Assembly (NCBI RefSeq): GCF_025854335.1
Contig: NZ_CP107716.1
Coordinates: 2,225,001 to 2,289,000, forward strand
From: Pelagibacterium flavum
Lineage (GTDB): Bacteria; Pseudomonadota; Alphaproteobacteria; Rhizobiales; Devosiaceae
DNA: 64,000 nt
Direction: 5' to 3'
Shown: positions 19,027 to 28,018 of the stretch, piece after piece
How the letters are laid out: every line of letters starts with the position of its first letter
Position numbering within the stretch: position 1 is the first letter of the stretch
The notes under the pieces: model-generated
What the model was told of the DNA's origin: nothing
What the model saw: only the letters and a program-made list of their open reading frames with translations
Databases searched by the model: none
Program-made: the position numbers and the translations under genes

Positions 19027-20253
19027 CTAGCGCGGCTTCTTGCCGAAGACGCGGACATATTCGTCGACGCCACCGTCGGCCAGCGCCTTTGCCTGACCCT
19101 TCCAGTTGTCCCGGGCGACACGGCCCTTGAAATTGAGCACCGCATCGACCTGCTCGATTTGAGCGTCAGTGAACGCGGCGACCTGCGCATATTGAGTAAT
19201 GCCCAGATCATGAAGCTTGCGTTCAAGCACCGGGCCGACGCCGGAAATGAGCTTGAGGTCGTCCGCGGCGCCGGCCGGGCGCTCGAAAAGCGGCGCGCTA
19301 TCGGGCCTGGTGCCGGCGGAGGTCGCAACGGCCTCCTGCTTTTTGCCCGCGGCGCGGCTCGTCGTCTTGGTTTTCTGGCCGGTTTCACTACCCGTCTTTT
19401 CGATGGTGGGCGATTCGGCACCGGTTGCGCCTGCTCGACCTGCCTGACTGGGCTTGCGTTTCGCCGGACCGGCAGCCTTCTTTTCCGCGGCTACCGCTTC
19501 GGCCTCAGGGACCTTGCCAGCTTTGGACGGCCCTTTGATCGCCGGGGCAGCTTCCTCGTCGATCTTTTGTTTGCGACCGGGCTTTGTTGCCTTAGCTTCA
19601 GCCTCCACGTGACCGGCATCCTGGTGCGTTGGAACTTTGGTCGGGTCGTCCAGCAGCGTCACCTGTCCATCGAGCGGAGCGGAGAACTTGCGGCCATTCT
19701 GCGGGCCGGTAGGGACCGTATCGCCTTTGCCATCGCGGAAGGCGATCAGGATTTCCTCAAAGCGCTCGGGCGTCAGATCTTCATAGGTATCAAAGCCGAT
19801 AGTCACCATTGGCGCGTTGACGCAAGCGCCGGCACACTCGACCTCTTCCCAGCTCATAGTTCCATCGTCGTTGAGATGGTGCGGCTCGGCGTGAATGTGT
19901 TTCTGGCAGACGGCGCGGATATCTTCGGCGCCGCGCAGCATACAGGGCGTGGTGCCACACACCTGGATATGAGCGCGCGTGCCGACCGGCTGGAGCTGGA
20001 ACTGGGTGTAGAAGGTCGCGACTTCCAGAACCCGAATATAGGGCATATCGAGCATCTGGGCGACCGACTCGATGGTGGCGCGTGACACCCAGCCATCCTG
20101 TTCCTGGGCGCGCATGAGCAGCGGAATTACCGCCGACTGCTGGCGACCAGCCGGATACATGGCAATGCGTTTTTTCGCCCAAGCCGTGTTTTCCTTCGAA
20201 AAGGAAAAACTTGCGGGCTGGACAGCTTCTTCTGCAAGGCGACGCACGCTCAT
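19027..20253 (-). CDS. nuoE: NADH-quinone oxidoreductase subunit E with long C-terminal extension
   Basis: The first 190 residues are the NuoE thioredoxin-like fold with the [2Fe-2S] cysteines in CGTTPCML and ECAGACVNAPM. The protein is 408 residues long, about twice the E. coli form. After residue 200 comes a lysine-, alanine- and proline-rich low-complexity linker, then a C-terminal domain with LISGVGPVLERKLHDLGI that looks like a helix-hairpin-helix fold. Such extensions are known in Hyphomicrobiales NuoE; their role is not known to me. Its ATG shares one base with the nuoD stop (TGATG). Confidence 0.95.
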   Translation of the reverse strand: MSVRRLAEEAVQPASFSFSKENTAWAKKRIAMYPAGRQQSAVIPLLMRAQEQDGWVSRATIESVAQMLDMPYIRVLEVATFYTQFQLQPVGTRAHIQVCGTTPCMLRGAEDIRAVCQKHIHAEPHHLNDDGTMSWEEVECAGACVNAPMVTIGFDTYEDLTPERFEEILIAFRDGKGDTVPTGPQNGRKFSAPLDGQVTLLDDPTKVPTHQDAGHVEAEAKATKPGRKQKIDEEAAPAIKGPSKAGKVPEAEAVAAEKKAAGPAKRKPSQAGRAGATGAESPTIEKTGSETGQKTKTTSRAAGKKQEAVATSAGTRPDSAPLFERPAGAADDLKLISGVGPVLERKLHDLGITQYAQVAAFTDAQIEQVDAVLNFKGRVARDNWKGQAKALADGGVDEYVRVFGKKPR

Positions 20254-21443
20254 CAGCGATCAACCTCTCCGAATACGATGTCAAGGGAACCCAGGATGGC
20301 CGAAACGTCGGCCAGAAGGTGCCCGCGACAGAGAAAATCCATGGCTTGCAGATGCGCGAACCCGGGGGCGCGAATCTTGCAGCGATACGGCTTGTTGGTG
20401 CCATCGGACACCAGATAGACGCCGAACTCGCCTTTTGGCGCTTCGACGGCTGCGTAAACTTCACCCTCGGGCACGCGGAAGCCTTCAGTGTAGAGTTTGA
20501 AGTGGTGAATGAGCGCTTCCATGGAGCGCTTCATCTCGCCGCGTTTGGGCGGGACGACCTTGCCATCCATTGTCGAAACCGGCCCCTGCCCTTCGGGTGA
20601 ATTGAGCAGGTCGATACACTGGCGCATGAGCGAATTGGACTGACGCATCTCTTCCATGCGGATGAGATAGCGGTCGTAGCAATCGCCGTTCTTGCCGACC
20701 GGAATGTCGAATTCCAGCTGATCGTAGCATTCATAGGGCTGGCTCTTGCGCAAATCCCACGCAGCACCCGAGCCGCGCACCATGACGCCGGAAAAGCCCC
20801 AGGCCCAGGCGTCTTCGAGCGATACGGTGGCAATATCCACGTTGCGCTGTTTGAAGATGCGGTTGCCGGTGATGAGCTGATCGAGATCTTCGAGTGCCTT
20901 TGGGAAGGTCTCGGTGAATTTGGCGATGTCGTCGATCAGATCCTGCGGCAGGTCCTGATGCACGCCACCGGGCCGAATGAAAGCGGCGTGCATGCGGGAG
21001 CCGGAGGCGCGCTCATAGAAGACCATAAGCTGTTCGCGCTGCTCGAAACCCCAAAGCGGCGGCGTGAGCGCGCCCACGTCCAGCGCCTGCGTGGTGACGT
21101 TGAGCATGTGGGAGAGGATGCGGCCGATTTCGGAATAGAGCACGCGAATGAGCTGCCCACGGAACGGCACTTCGATTCCCAGGAGCTTTTCGATGGCCAG
21201 GGCGAAAGCGTGCTCCTGATTCATCGGCGCCACATAGTCGAGGCGATCGAAATATGGCACGGCCTGCAGATAGGTCTTGGCCTCGATCAGCTTTTCGGTG
21301 CCGCGATGGAGCAGCCCCACATGCGGGTCGACACGCTCGACGACTTCGCCATCGAGCTCGAGAACGAGCCGCAGAACGCCGTGTGCCGCAGGATGTTGCG
21401 GGCCAAAGTTAATGTTGAACGTGCGGACGTCGTGCTCGGTCAT
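20253..21443 (-). CDS. nuoD: NADH-quinone oxidoreductase subunit D
   Basis: This peripheral-arm subunit of complex I forms the quinone site together with NuoB and is related to the large subunit of NiFe hydrogenases. From [22 protein letters not shown] it has 396 residues. The GPQHPAAHG loop holds the conserved quinone-site histidine; [27 protein letters not shown] and [16 protein letters not shown] ending (DIVFGEVDR) are diagnostic. The ATG overlaps the nuoC stop (ATGA). The longer reading from 21491 would run into nuoC. Confidence 0.97.
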   Translation of the reverse strand: MTEHDVRTFNINFGPQHPAAHGVLRLVLELDGEVVERVDPHVGLLHRGTEKLIEAKTYLQAVPYFDRLDYVAPMNQEHAFALAIEKLLGIEVPFRGQLIRVLYSEIGRILSHMLNVTTQALDVGALTPPLWGFEQREQLMVFYERASGSRMHAAFIRPGGVHQDLPQDLIDDIAKFTETFPKALEDLDQLITGNRIFKQRNVDIATVSLEDAWAWGFSGVMVRGSGAAWDLRKSQPYECYDQLEFDIPVGKNGDCYDRYLIRMEEMRQSNSLMRQCIDLLNSPEGQGPVSTMDGKVVPPKRGEMKRSMEALIHHFKLYTEGFRVPEGEVYAAVEAPKGEFGVYLVSDGTNKPYRCKIRAPGFAHLQAMDFLCRGHLLADVSAILGSLDIVFGEVDR

Positions 21444-22042
21444 TGCTTGGCCTTCTCGTCGCCCGGCAGCACGTAATCGGTGCCTTCCCAAGGCGAAAGG
21501 TAATCGAAATTCCGAAATTCCTGCGCCAGCTTGACGGGCTCATAGACGACCCGCTTGCGCTCTTCGTCGTAGCGCACCTCGACAAAGCCGGTCAGCGGGA
21601 AATCCTTGCGCAGCGGATGACCGTCAAAGCCATAGTCGGTCAGGATCCGGCGCAAATCGTGATGGCCCGAAAACAGGATGCCATACAGATCATAGGCTTC
21701 GCGCTCGAACCAGTCGGCGCCGGGGAAAACACCGGTGATCGACGGAACGGGCGTTACTTCATCGGTCACGATCCGCACCCGAATACGGACATTCTGCTGC
21801 GGGCTGAGCAGGTGATAGACAACATCGAAGCGCTGCGCGCGCTCGGGATAATCCACGCCGCATACATCGATGATGGAAATGAACTGGCAGCGCGGATCAT
21901 CGCGCAATGTGCGCATGACGTTTAGAATTGCGTCGGGCTTTGCCTCGAGCGTCAACTCGCCATAGGCGACGTTGTACCCATCGAGCGCTTCGCCCAGCTT
22001 GAGCGCAATGTACTCGCCGAGTTCGGAAAGAGCGTCTTCCAT
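21440..22042 (-). CDS. nuoC: NADH-quinone oxidoreductase subunit C
   Basis: This peripheral-arm scaffold subunit of complex I has 200 residues. The family signature is seen in [42 protein letters not shown] (the ER-DL-F-GH-LRRI motif) and [12 protein letters not shown]. It stands as a separate gene and is not fused to nuoD, as is usual outside enterobacteria. It starts 9 bases after the nuoB stop. Confidence 0.97.
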   Translation of the reverse strand: MEDALSELGEYIALKLGEALDGYNVAYGELTLEAKPDAILNVMRTLRDDPRCQFISIIDVCGVDYPERAQRFDVVYHLLSPQQNVRIRVRIVTDEVTPVPSITGVFPGADWFEREAYDLYGILFSGHHDLRRILTDYGFDGHPLRKDFPLTGFVEVRYDEERKRVVYEPVKLAQEFRNFDYLSPWEGTDYVLPGDEKAKQ

Positions 22043-22051
22043 TGATTGGCC

Positions 22052-22630
22052 TTATCGCTCGATGGTTCCGGTACGCCGGATCTTCTTTTGGAGAAGAAGC
22101 ACGCCGTAGAGCAGCGCTTCGGCGGTCGGCGGGCAGCCGGGAACGTAGATATCGACCGGCACCACACGGTCACAACCGCGCACCACCGAATAGGAATAGT
22201 GATAGTATCCACCACCATTGGCGCAGCTGCCCATGGAGATGACGTAACGCGGCTCGGGCATCTGGTCGTAGACCTTGCGCAAAGCCGGGGCCATCTTGTT
22301 GGTCAGCGTGCCTGCAACGATCATCACGTCGGACTGGCGCGGGGAGGCGCGAGGTGCAAAGCCGAAGCGCTCACAATCATAGCGCGGCATCGACATCTGC
22401 ATCATTTCAACGGCGCAGCAGGCCAGACCGAAGGTCATCCACATCAGCGAGCCGGTACGGGCCCAGTTGATGAGCTCGTCGGTCGAGGTAACGAGAAAGC
22501 CCTTATCGGCCAGCTCGTTATTGATCTCGACATAATACGGATCTGTCGCGCCAACAGGCAGGCTCGTTGCGGGGTCGATAACGCCGCGCGGCCGGGGTGC
22601 AACCAGAGTGTTGTTGTCGGTCAATCCCAT
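22052..22630 (-). CDS. nuoB: NADH-quinone oxidoreductase subunit B (cluster N2)
   Basis: This subunit holds the terminal [4Fe-4S] cluster N2 next to the quinone site. From [12 protein letters not shown] it has 192 residues. The cluster cysteines are seen in [29 protein letters not shown] and [14 protein letters not shown]. The chosen ATG overlaps the last 10 bases of nuoA; an alternative start at 22651 would add seven residues. Confidence 0.97.
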   Translation of the reverse strand: MGLTDNNTLVAPRPRGVIDPATSLPVGATDPYYVEINNELADKGFLVTSTDELINWARTGSLMWMTFGLACCAVEMMQMSMPRYDCERFGFAPRASPRQSDVMIVAGTLTNKMAPALRKVYDQMPEPRYVISMGSCANGGGYYHYSYSVVRGCDRVVPVDIYVPGCPPTAEALLYGVLLLQKKIRRTGTIER

Positions 22631-22986
22631 TCCAGAGCACCTTTGCGCCATTCATAGACAAAGCCGACGGTGAGAACCCCAAGGAAGATCATCATCGACC
22701 AGAAGCCGTACCAACCGACCTCCCCAAAGGCCACGGCCCAAGGGAAAAGAAACGCCACTTCGAGATCGAAGATGATGAACAGAATCGCCACCAGGTAGAA
22801 CCTGACATCGAACTTCATGCGCGCATCGTCAAACGCGACGAAGCCACATTCGTAGGCGGAAACTTTTTCGGGGTCTGGACGCTTTACGGCGATCAGAAAG
22901 GGAGCAACCAGAAGCGCCAGACCGATAACGGCGGCGAGCCCCACAAAAATCAAAATCGGCAGATAAGCGCTGAGCAGTTCGTTCAT
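22621..22986 (-). CDS. nuoA: NADH-quinone oxidoreductase subunit A
   Basis: This three-helix membrane subunit of complex I is the first gene of the operon. From [16 protein letters not shown] it has 121 residues, close to the family size. [43 protein letters not shown] is the diagnostic region, seen here in parts such as SAYECGF and [11 protein letters not shown]. An upstream ATG at 23004 would add six residues; the 22986 start matches homologues better. Confidence 0.96.
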   Translation of the reverse strand: MNELLSAYLPILIFVGLAAVIGLALLVAPFLIAVKRPDPEKVSAYECGFVAFDDARMKFDVRFYLVAILFIIFDLEVAFLFPWAVAFGEVGWYGFWSMMIFLGVLTVGFVYEWRKGALEWD

Positions 22987-23294
22987 AGACAGCCAAGCCT
23001 TCAATAGGGCCCGGTTGGGAGCCGAGCATAAGGACTCGCGGCTATCCGAGCCCCTGTCTTTGGACAGGGCTTAACCCACCCCCTATGTGGTTTCAAGGGG
23101 ATATAAAACTGACTATTTCAATCATGTTTGAAAGTCGGATTACGAGCGAAACGCCCTTGCGCTCTTTAAAGGCAAATACCAGCAGCCCGCGCAGTTTGGC
23201 GGGCTTGCAGGTGCGACCAATGGGCTCGCGCGGCTTTGGCCGGGCGGCAAACACATTTATGAGATCGACGCAGGGCGACGCGGGCGATCAGGCA
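22987..23294 (-). other. Leader and promoter region of the nuo operon, with a hairpin
   Basis: The 308 bases upstream of nuoA hold no gene I can support. A perfect 7-bp hairpin, CCCTGTC (23052-23058) with GACAGGG (23063-23069) around a 4-base loop, lies about 65 bases before the start. A weak TTGAAA-N17-TAAGCC promoter on the minus strand lies just upstream of it near 23066-23094, so the hairpin would be close to the 5' end of the message or overlap the start site. Confidence 0.35.
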
Positions 23295-23813
23295 CTAGAG
23301 ATGGAAGGCCAGGCCTGCGGTAAGACGCATATCAGAGGGCATCGAGCCCCAAGAGCCAGTCCCCAGCACCTCACCGCGTACGCTCATATAGTCGGTGAAG
23401 CCATATTCCGCGCCGCCACCGAGGGCATAGCCGAAACCACCCGAGACGATGCCGGTGCCGCCCGCTGCGTAGACCAGGGCGTCGCCGAGCGAGACACCGC
23501 CCTTGCCGAGCAGGAGCGCGTCGATGGAATTGGTGCCATCAAGATCGGCGCCGAGCTGGGCCTCGAGACCGACGACCGCGGTGTCTATGGAAACGTTGAC
23601 GCCTGAAAAGACACCGGCATTCCAAGAGGTCGTCCCAAAGGGGACGCCGCCGCCGTAAACGCCGGCATAAAAGCCATCCCAGTCAAAGCCATAACCACTC
23701 CCCAGGCTCGCCGATCCGGCAGCCCCGTAGGGTCCGTAATCCTGGGCCACGGCGTGACCAGCAAAGGACAGACCGGCGACGAGAACGGCCGCCATGCGAA
23801 CAGCGAAAGACAT
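23295..23813 (-). CDS. Small outer-membrane beta-barrel protein
   Basis: The 172-residue precursor starts MSFAVRMAAVLVAGLSFAG with a signal peptide cut after HAVAQ. The mature part has alternating short strands rich in glycine, tyrosine and aromatic residues (DWDGFYAGVYGGG, YALGGGAEYGFTDYMSVRGE) and ends in a phenylalanine-containing terminal strand (LTAGLAFHL). This fits the eight-strand opacity/OmpA-like barrel class common in Hyphomicrobiales. A GGAGTGA ribosome site precedes the chosen ATG; the longer reading from 23846 would lack it. It is related to, but more divergent than, the next two barrel genes. Confidence 0.7.
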   Translation of the reverse strand: MSFAVRMAAVLVAGLSFAGHAVAQDYGPYGAAGSASLGSGYGFDWDGFYAGVYGGGVPFGTTSWNAGVFSGVNVSIDTAVVGLEAQLGADLDGTNSIDALLLGKGGVSLGDALVYAAGGTGIVSGGFGYALGGGAEYGFTDYMSVRGEVLGTGSWGSMPSDMRLTAGLAFHL

Positions 23814-24007
23814 TGGCGTCACTCCATTAGGGTTAATTGACGCCATTATTGCGCGGATAGGCCCGGCCTCAAGCCAAGCTTACGAACGTGGATAAGATTT
23901 TACTAAAATTGCGCCCTGCCCCGGTCCCGACAAACATGGGCAACAATAACGCCAAAATCCGGGGGCTTGCGTGATGCTGCCCCCACATGCCGCCAAGCAT
24001 CGGCAAC

Positions 24008-24039
24008 AAAAACGGCCCGGCATATGCCGGGCCGTTTTT
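24008..24039 (-). terminator. Strong bidirectional intrinsic terminator
   Basis: A perfect 32-base palindrome with arms AAAAACGGCCCGGCA and its complement, ending in TTTTT on both strands. It lies 50 bases past the stop of the barrel gene at 24089-24631 and isolates it from the gene at 23295-23813. Confidence 0.9.
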
Positions 24040-24088
24040 CGAAATCGGTTGTTAGCTGGCGTTGCCCCCGCCTTGCCAGCCTCGATTC

Positions 24089-24631
24089 CTAGAAGTGGAA
24101 GTTCGCGCCGATGGTGAACTTGTGGATGTCGACGCCAGCGCCGGACTGTTCCCAACCGTAGACATAGCGGCCATCGACCGAGATGGAATCGGTAGCAGCG
24201 AATTCAACACCGACACCGGCAAGGATGTGGTCGCCAACGCCAGCAGCAGCGTCGAAGTCGGAACCGTAACCGACAGTGCCGTAAAGCAGGACTTCGGAGA
24301 ACGCGACACCGCCGCGAACGGTGATTTCGCCGTAGGCATAAGTATCGGGAGTGCCAAAGATTGCGTCGACAGCGGCTTCACCACCGAGGACGAACATGTC
24401 CCACTGTGCGTTCACGCCGAGTTCGCCACCGATGAGCCAATCGGTATCGACCGTGTCGTTCTGGCCGCCAACGCGGACACCAGCATAGAAACCGGACCAG
24501 TCATAGACGGGATCGACAACCGGAGCGACCGGAGTCACAGGCATCGGCATGATCGGGTCAGCGGCCTGGGCGGCAGAAGCGACGGCGACGGTAGCAGCTG
24601 CGGCAAGCAGCGTAGTTTTGAGCATGGACAT
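24089..24631 (-). CDS. Outer-membrane beta-barrel protein
   Basis: The 180-residue precursor has a signal peptide (MSMLKTTLLAAAATVAVASA, cut after AQAA) and a proline-rich linker, then a barrel beginning VYDWSGFYAGVRVGGQ and ending HKFTIGANFHF, a C-terminal strand with terminal phenylalanine that suits BAM-complex recognition. It is a close paralogue of the gene at 24856-25425: both share DFDAAxGVGDH and YGWxQSG patterns. A second ATG two codons in is also possible. It has its own terminator and a repeat pair upstream that may be an operator. Confidence 0.85.
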   Translation of the reverse strand: MSMLKTTLLAAAATVAVASAAQAADPIMPMPVTPVAPVVDPVYDWSGFYAGVRVGGQNDTVDTDWLIGGELGVNAQWDMFVLGGEAAVDAIFGTPDTYAYGEITVRGGVAFSEVLLYGTVGYGSDFDAAAGVGDHILAGVGVEFAATDSISVDGRYVYGWEQSGAGVDIHKFTIGANFHF

Positions 24632-24670
24632 TTAAGTACCTCACAGCACGGGGGTTGGTCTGTATCCATA

Positions 24671-24690
24671 TTGCCCAATCTTTGCCCAAT
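24671..24690. promoter_or_regulatory. Tandem TTGCCCAAT repeat upstream of the barrel gene
   Basis: TTGCCCAAT occurs at 24671-24679 and again at 24682-24690, 11 bases apart or one helical turn, 40 to 60 bases before the start codon of the barrel gene. The spacing suits a dimeric activator or repressor site. I do not know the regulator. Confidence 0.35.
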
Positions 24691-24805
24691 TCCAATACCC
24701 TTCAGGCCTTAAACCACCTCGGTTGGCACAATATTGCCATCAATTCTCCGTTCTGTTGCCTTTGTGGCACAGGGATTTTGGTAACCTTACGCAAACGTAT
24801 ACAAA

Positions 24806-24832
24806 AACGGCCCCGCTCGCGCGGGGCCGTTC
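24806..24832 (-). terminator. Intrinsic terminator after a barrel gene
   Basis: AACGGCCCCGC and GCGGGGCCGTT form an 11-bp stem around a 4-base loop, followed on the minus strand by TTTGT. It lies 24 bases past the stop of the gene at 24856-25425. Confidence 0.85.
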
Positions 24833-24855
24833 AAGAATCGACGAAAAAGTATCGA

Positions 24856-25425
24856 TTAGAAGTGGAAGTTCGCGCCGATCTGGAACTTGTGGATGTCGCT
24901 CGACGTCGCGTCGCCCGACTGATCCCAGCCATAGAGGTACTGGCCACGGACCGAAACGTCGTCGGTAGCCGCGAACTCAAGACCACCACCTGCGAGGACG
25001 TGATCGCCAACGCCGGTTGCGGCGTCAAAGTCAGTTCCGTAACCGACGGCGCCGTATGCAAGCAGTTCTTCGGTGACCAGAACACCACCACGGGCCAGAG
25101 CCGAGCCGTAAGCGTACATATCCGGATCGTCGAAGACGCCGTCGAGGGCAACTTCAGCACCGACCAGGAAGAAATCGAACTGGGCGTTCACACCGGCCTG
25201 GGCACCAAGTGTCCATTCGGTTTCGCCAGCATCGATGTTGTTCTGTGCGCCGGCGCTTGCACCAGCGTAGAAACCGTTCCAGTCAAAGCCGCTGCCCGCG
25301 TCATAGACGGGAGCGGGAGCCGGAACGGCAGGAGCCGGAACGCCGATGGCGTCAGCTGCGAAGGCACCGCCAAATGCGGTCGTGGACAGAAGGGCGGCGA
25401 GGGCCACTTTCTTGAGCGAGTTCAT
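24856..25425 (-). CDS. Outer-membrane beta-barrel protein
   Basis: The 189-residue precursor has a signal peptide (MNSLKKVALAALLSTTAFGG, cut after AFA) and an alanine-proline-rich linker, then a barrel opening FDWNGFYAGASAGAQ and ending HKFQIGANFHF. It is paralogous to the gene at 24089-24631 and comparable in length. A strong ribosome site (AAAGGAGA) 6 bases before the ATG suggests high expression. A dedicated terminator follows. The family (outer-membrane-protein/Opa-like barrels) is often abundant in Hyphomicrobiales; substrate or role is not evident. Confidence 0.87.
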   Translation of the reverse strand: MNSLKKVALAALLSTTAFGGAFAADAIGVPAPAVPAPAPVYDAGSGFDWNGFYAGASAGAQNNIDAGETEWTLGAQAGVNAQFDFFLVGAEVALDGVFDDPDMYAYGSALARGGVLVTEELLAYGAVGYGTDFDAATGVGDHVLAGGGLEFAATDDVSVRGQYLYGWDQSGDATSSDIHKFQIGANFHF

Positions 25426-25807
25426 ATTAATTCTCCTTTGTACCGGCTGGTGTGCAACTAATGGGTGCCGGTCAGCACTGGTTCCGATCCGAGAGCGTCA
25501 ATCCGAAGACAGGGCCGGGAGTGTTGCCCTGCTGCCACAACTGCGCCGTACGGGGTTCCGCACCAATGCGATGGCCGGAATGTCGTTTCCGAGTGCGGAC
25601 GAAGTGGGGCCGCCTCATGGCAGGAATAGGGCAAAGGAACATTGTTGCTCAAATGCCACGTATATACGGTTAACCAGTCGTAAATATTGGGGTTTTTCGA
25701 TTGCTACACGCAGCGACGAGGGCAGGGAACGGGCCCCGTTGCAGTCGCGGGTTGGTCAAACCCGCCGAACTGGATAAAGTTCGTCCGAAGCCTATCAGGG
25801 GGACCGC
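25426..25807. other. 382-base divergent intergenic region
   Basis: This region separates a barrel gene (minus strand) from the XRE-cupin regulator (plus strand) and must hold both promoters. An AT-rich part near 25655-25700 is the likeliest promoter zone. I see no gene, strong repeat or hairpin. Confidence 0.4.
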
Positions 25808-26440
25808 ATGAATCGCGCCGAAGGAATCGCCAACAGTCTGCAGGCGGCAAAGGTTGGCGCGCTGATCCGCGCGCGGCGACACTCCTTGCGGATGACCCTT
25901 CACACGCTCGGCACGCAATCCGGCGTGTCGGTGGGTTATTTGAGCCAGGTCGAACGCGATCAGGCGTCCCCTTCCCTTTCCACCCTGGCCTCCATTGCCC
26001 GCGCCCTGGGCGTTGGAGTCGATTATTTCATCGCGACACCGAGCGCGCAGGACGCGCTGACCCGCACCGGAGAGCGGATGCGTTTTTCGGTCAACGATTC
26101 GCTGATCTCGTATGAAAGGCTCCATGCCGAATTTCCCGGCAACGTCCTGTCGTCCTTTCTCATTACGATTGCCCCGGGCTATCGCTCGGAGGTGGCCAAT
26201 CACGAGGGAGAGGAAATCGTCTATGTTCTCGAGGGCAGTCTGACTTTGCGCATCGAGGACGAGGAAACGGTGGTCGGGCCGGGCGACAGCCTGCATTTCC
26301 GAGGCAATCGCAGCCATTGTTGGTCCAACGATGCCGACGAGCCCGTTCGCCTGCTGTGGTCGGGCACGCTCACAATGTTCCGGTCAAGCACCGACGGATC
26401 GGCCTTCCAAACGGAACGGACGCCGATCTCGGGCTCCTGA
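25808..26440 (+). CDS. XRE-family transcriptional regulator with C-terminal cupin domain
   Basis: The 210-residue protein joins an N-terminal Cro/C1-type helix-turn-helix (residues 15-75; TLHTLGTQSGVSVGYLSQVERDQASPS is the recognition region) to a C-terminal cupin (about 125-195; HEGEEIVYVLEGSLTLR, then GPGDSLHFRGNRSHCWSN). This is the PuuR/SutR-like layout in which the cupin senses a small molecule. A GGGGGACC ribosome site precedes the ATG. It is divergent from the beta-barrel gene and not obviously operonic with the membrane protein downstream, so its targets cannot be named. Confidence 0.88.
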   Translation: MNRAEGIANSLQAAKVGALIRARRHSLRMTLHTLGTQSGVSVGYLSQVERDQASPSLSTLASIARALGVGVDYFIATPSAQDALTRTGERMRFSVNDSLISYERLHAEFPGNVLSSFLITIAPGYRSEVANHEGEEIVYVLEGSLTLRIEDEETVVGPGDSLHFRGNRSHCWSNDADEPVRLLWSGTLTMFRSSTDGSAFQTERTPISGS

Positions 26441-26688
26441 TCGAAGAACCAGCAGGCGGGATGGGCGCGGCAGCACGCAGATGGACCGCACCTTTCGCCT
26501 GGGCAGCTAAACAGGAAGGCAGAGGTATCACCCTTTTTGCCAAGAGCCGAAATCGTGTCAGTCTGGTGTCGCTTGCACGGCCCTTTGGGTCGGGACCGTA
26601 GAAGTGGGGTCCACTTTTGCGGGAAATTCTCTACAGTCACGCATATGCGGCGCGGCGGCGCCAACAACCACAGGAGGGGACGTAAACC

Positions 26689-27660
26689 ATGTGGGATTTT
26701 TCTATCGGCCGTTCGATCGGCCTTGTGGGCAAGACATTGCCCTTCGTCGTTTTCCGGATGATCGTCTATTTCGGCATTGCCGTGGCTTATGTGCTGGTGA
26801 CGGGAACGGGAGCCGGTGTGGGCTGGGGAATCGGCGCATTCGGCGATATGGACTTTCAGATGACTTCGACCTTCTGGGGCGGCGCAATCGGGTTCGCGCT
26901 GACCGCTGGCGTCCTCTATTTCCTGCGCGAATACATTCTCTACATCGTCAAGGCCGGCCATATCGCCGTGCTCACCGAACTGGTGGACGGCAAGCCAATT
27001 CCTGACGGCAGGGGGCAGATCGAATATGCCAGCACAGTGGTCAAGGAACGGTTTGCCGAGGCCAGCGTGCTGTTTGCCATCGATCAGCTGGTGCGCGGGG
27101 TGATCGGCGCCATCATGGGAATCGTTCAGGGCATCGCCTCAATCCTTCCGATCCCCGGCCTCCAGAATATCATGGGCGTCGTGAAGGCGTTTCTCCGAAT
27201 CGCCGTGGGGCTGATCGATGAGGTGATCCTTGCCTATTCGATCCGCACGCGCTCGACCAATCCCTGGGCCTCAGCTCAAACCGCGCTGGTGCTGTATGGT
27301 CAGAACTACAAGACCATGCTCAAGAACGCCGCTTGGCTGACGGTCTTTACCTATGGCCTGGCTTTCCTGGTCTTTCTGGTCATGCTGGCGCCGGCCGCGG
27401 CCGTTGCCTATCTCATCCCCGGCGGCTGGTCAGCCGGCGGATTTGTCTTTGCGCTGATATTTGCCTGGGCCGTCAAGGCGGCGGTCATCGAACCGTTTGC
27501 AATTGCAGCGATGCTGCAGGTCTATTTCAAGACGATCGAGGGGCAAGAGCCCGATCCGGAATGGACGAGCCGCATCGACGGCGCGTCGAAGAAATTCCGC
27601 AAGCTTGGCGAAAAGGCAGCCACATGGGGTTCGAGCCAACCGGCCGCCCAGCCATCTTAG
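26689..27660 (+). CDS. Uncharacterised multi-pass membrane protein
   Basis: I do not recognise a named family. The 323-residue protein has about six hydrophobic segments: near residues 20-42 (VFRMIVYFGIAVAYVLV), 65-85, 118-150 (a glycine-rich stretch GVIGAIMGIVQGIASILPIPG), 215-250 and 255-280, with a polar C-terminus. It has no signal peptide. A GGAGGGG ribosome site lies 9 bases before the ATG. The gene stands alone between the regulator and a small convergent gene, with which its last 4 bases overlap. Possible roles are guesswork. Confidence 0.8.
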   Translation: MWDFSIGRSIGLVGKTLPFVVFRMIVYFGIAVAYVLVTGTGAGVGWGIGAFGDMDFQMTSTFWGGAIGFALTAGVLYFLREYILYIVKAGHIAVLTELVDGKPIPDGRGQIEYASTVVKERFAEASVLFAIDQLVRGVIGAIMGIVQGIASILPIPGLQNIMGVVKAFLRIAVGLIDEVILAYSIRTRSTNPWASAQTALVLYGQNYKTMLKNAAWLTVFTYGLAFLVFLVMLAPAAAVAYLIPGGWSAGGFVFALIFAWAVKAAVIEPFAIAAMLQVYFKTIEGQEPDPEWTSRIDGASKKFRKLGEKAATWGSSQPAAQPS

Positions 27661-27866
27661 GGTCCTTTTCCATTGGATTGGAAGCGGCGGCGCATGAACC
27701 GGATCGGCCAGGATACAAGGCCCATAAGGAGAAGTGCCGCCGCAACAACGACGATGCCAGCCAGCAATAATGTCCCCTGAACGAAACCGAGAACCGTAGT
27801 ACCTCTCGGTGCCGGAATGGCGGGATCAGGGGTGTGGATGGGGGCAATTATCGTCGTCGTTTTCAT
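27657..27866 (-). CDS. Small single-helix membrane protein
   Basis: From the ATG at 27864-27866 this encodes 69 residues: a polar, proline-rich N-terminus, a strong hydrophobic helix (GFVQGTLLLAGIVVVAAALLL in parts, residues 31-54), then a very basic tail (RFMRRRFQ). The ribosome site is weak (GAACGAAGAA). It converges on the membrane-protein gene at 26689-27660. The coding call rests on the clean helix plus positive-inside tail. Confidence 0.5.
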   Translation of the reverse strand: MKTTTIIAPIHTPDPAIPAPRGTTVLGFVQGTLLLAGIVVVAAALLLMGLVSWPIRFMRRRFQSNGKGP

Positions 27867-28018
27867 TTCTTCGTTCTCAATGATCCAAGCGAAATGAAAA
27901 CGCTCGATCCGGGGCGCAGGTTCCCCTGCAGCGGATCGATGTGGCACGACAAGTCAGAGAGTTTTCACGGCGAATGTGGTGCCTTGACCAGCCGCACACA
28001 ACAAGAAGAGACAGGCAA

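Noticed and set aside
18208..20085. 625-codon open frame on the plus strand
   Set aside because: Antisense to nuoF and nuoE, which are unmistakable; no ribosome site or family match.
26603..26615. AGTGG-GGT-CCACT inverted repeat as an insertion-sequence end
   Set aside because: Only 5-bp arms, with no transposase or partner copy nearby.
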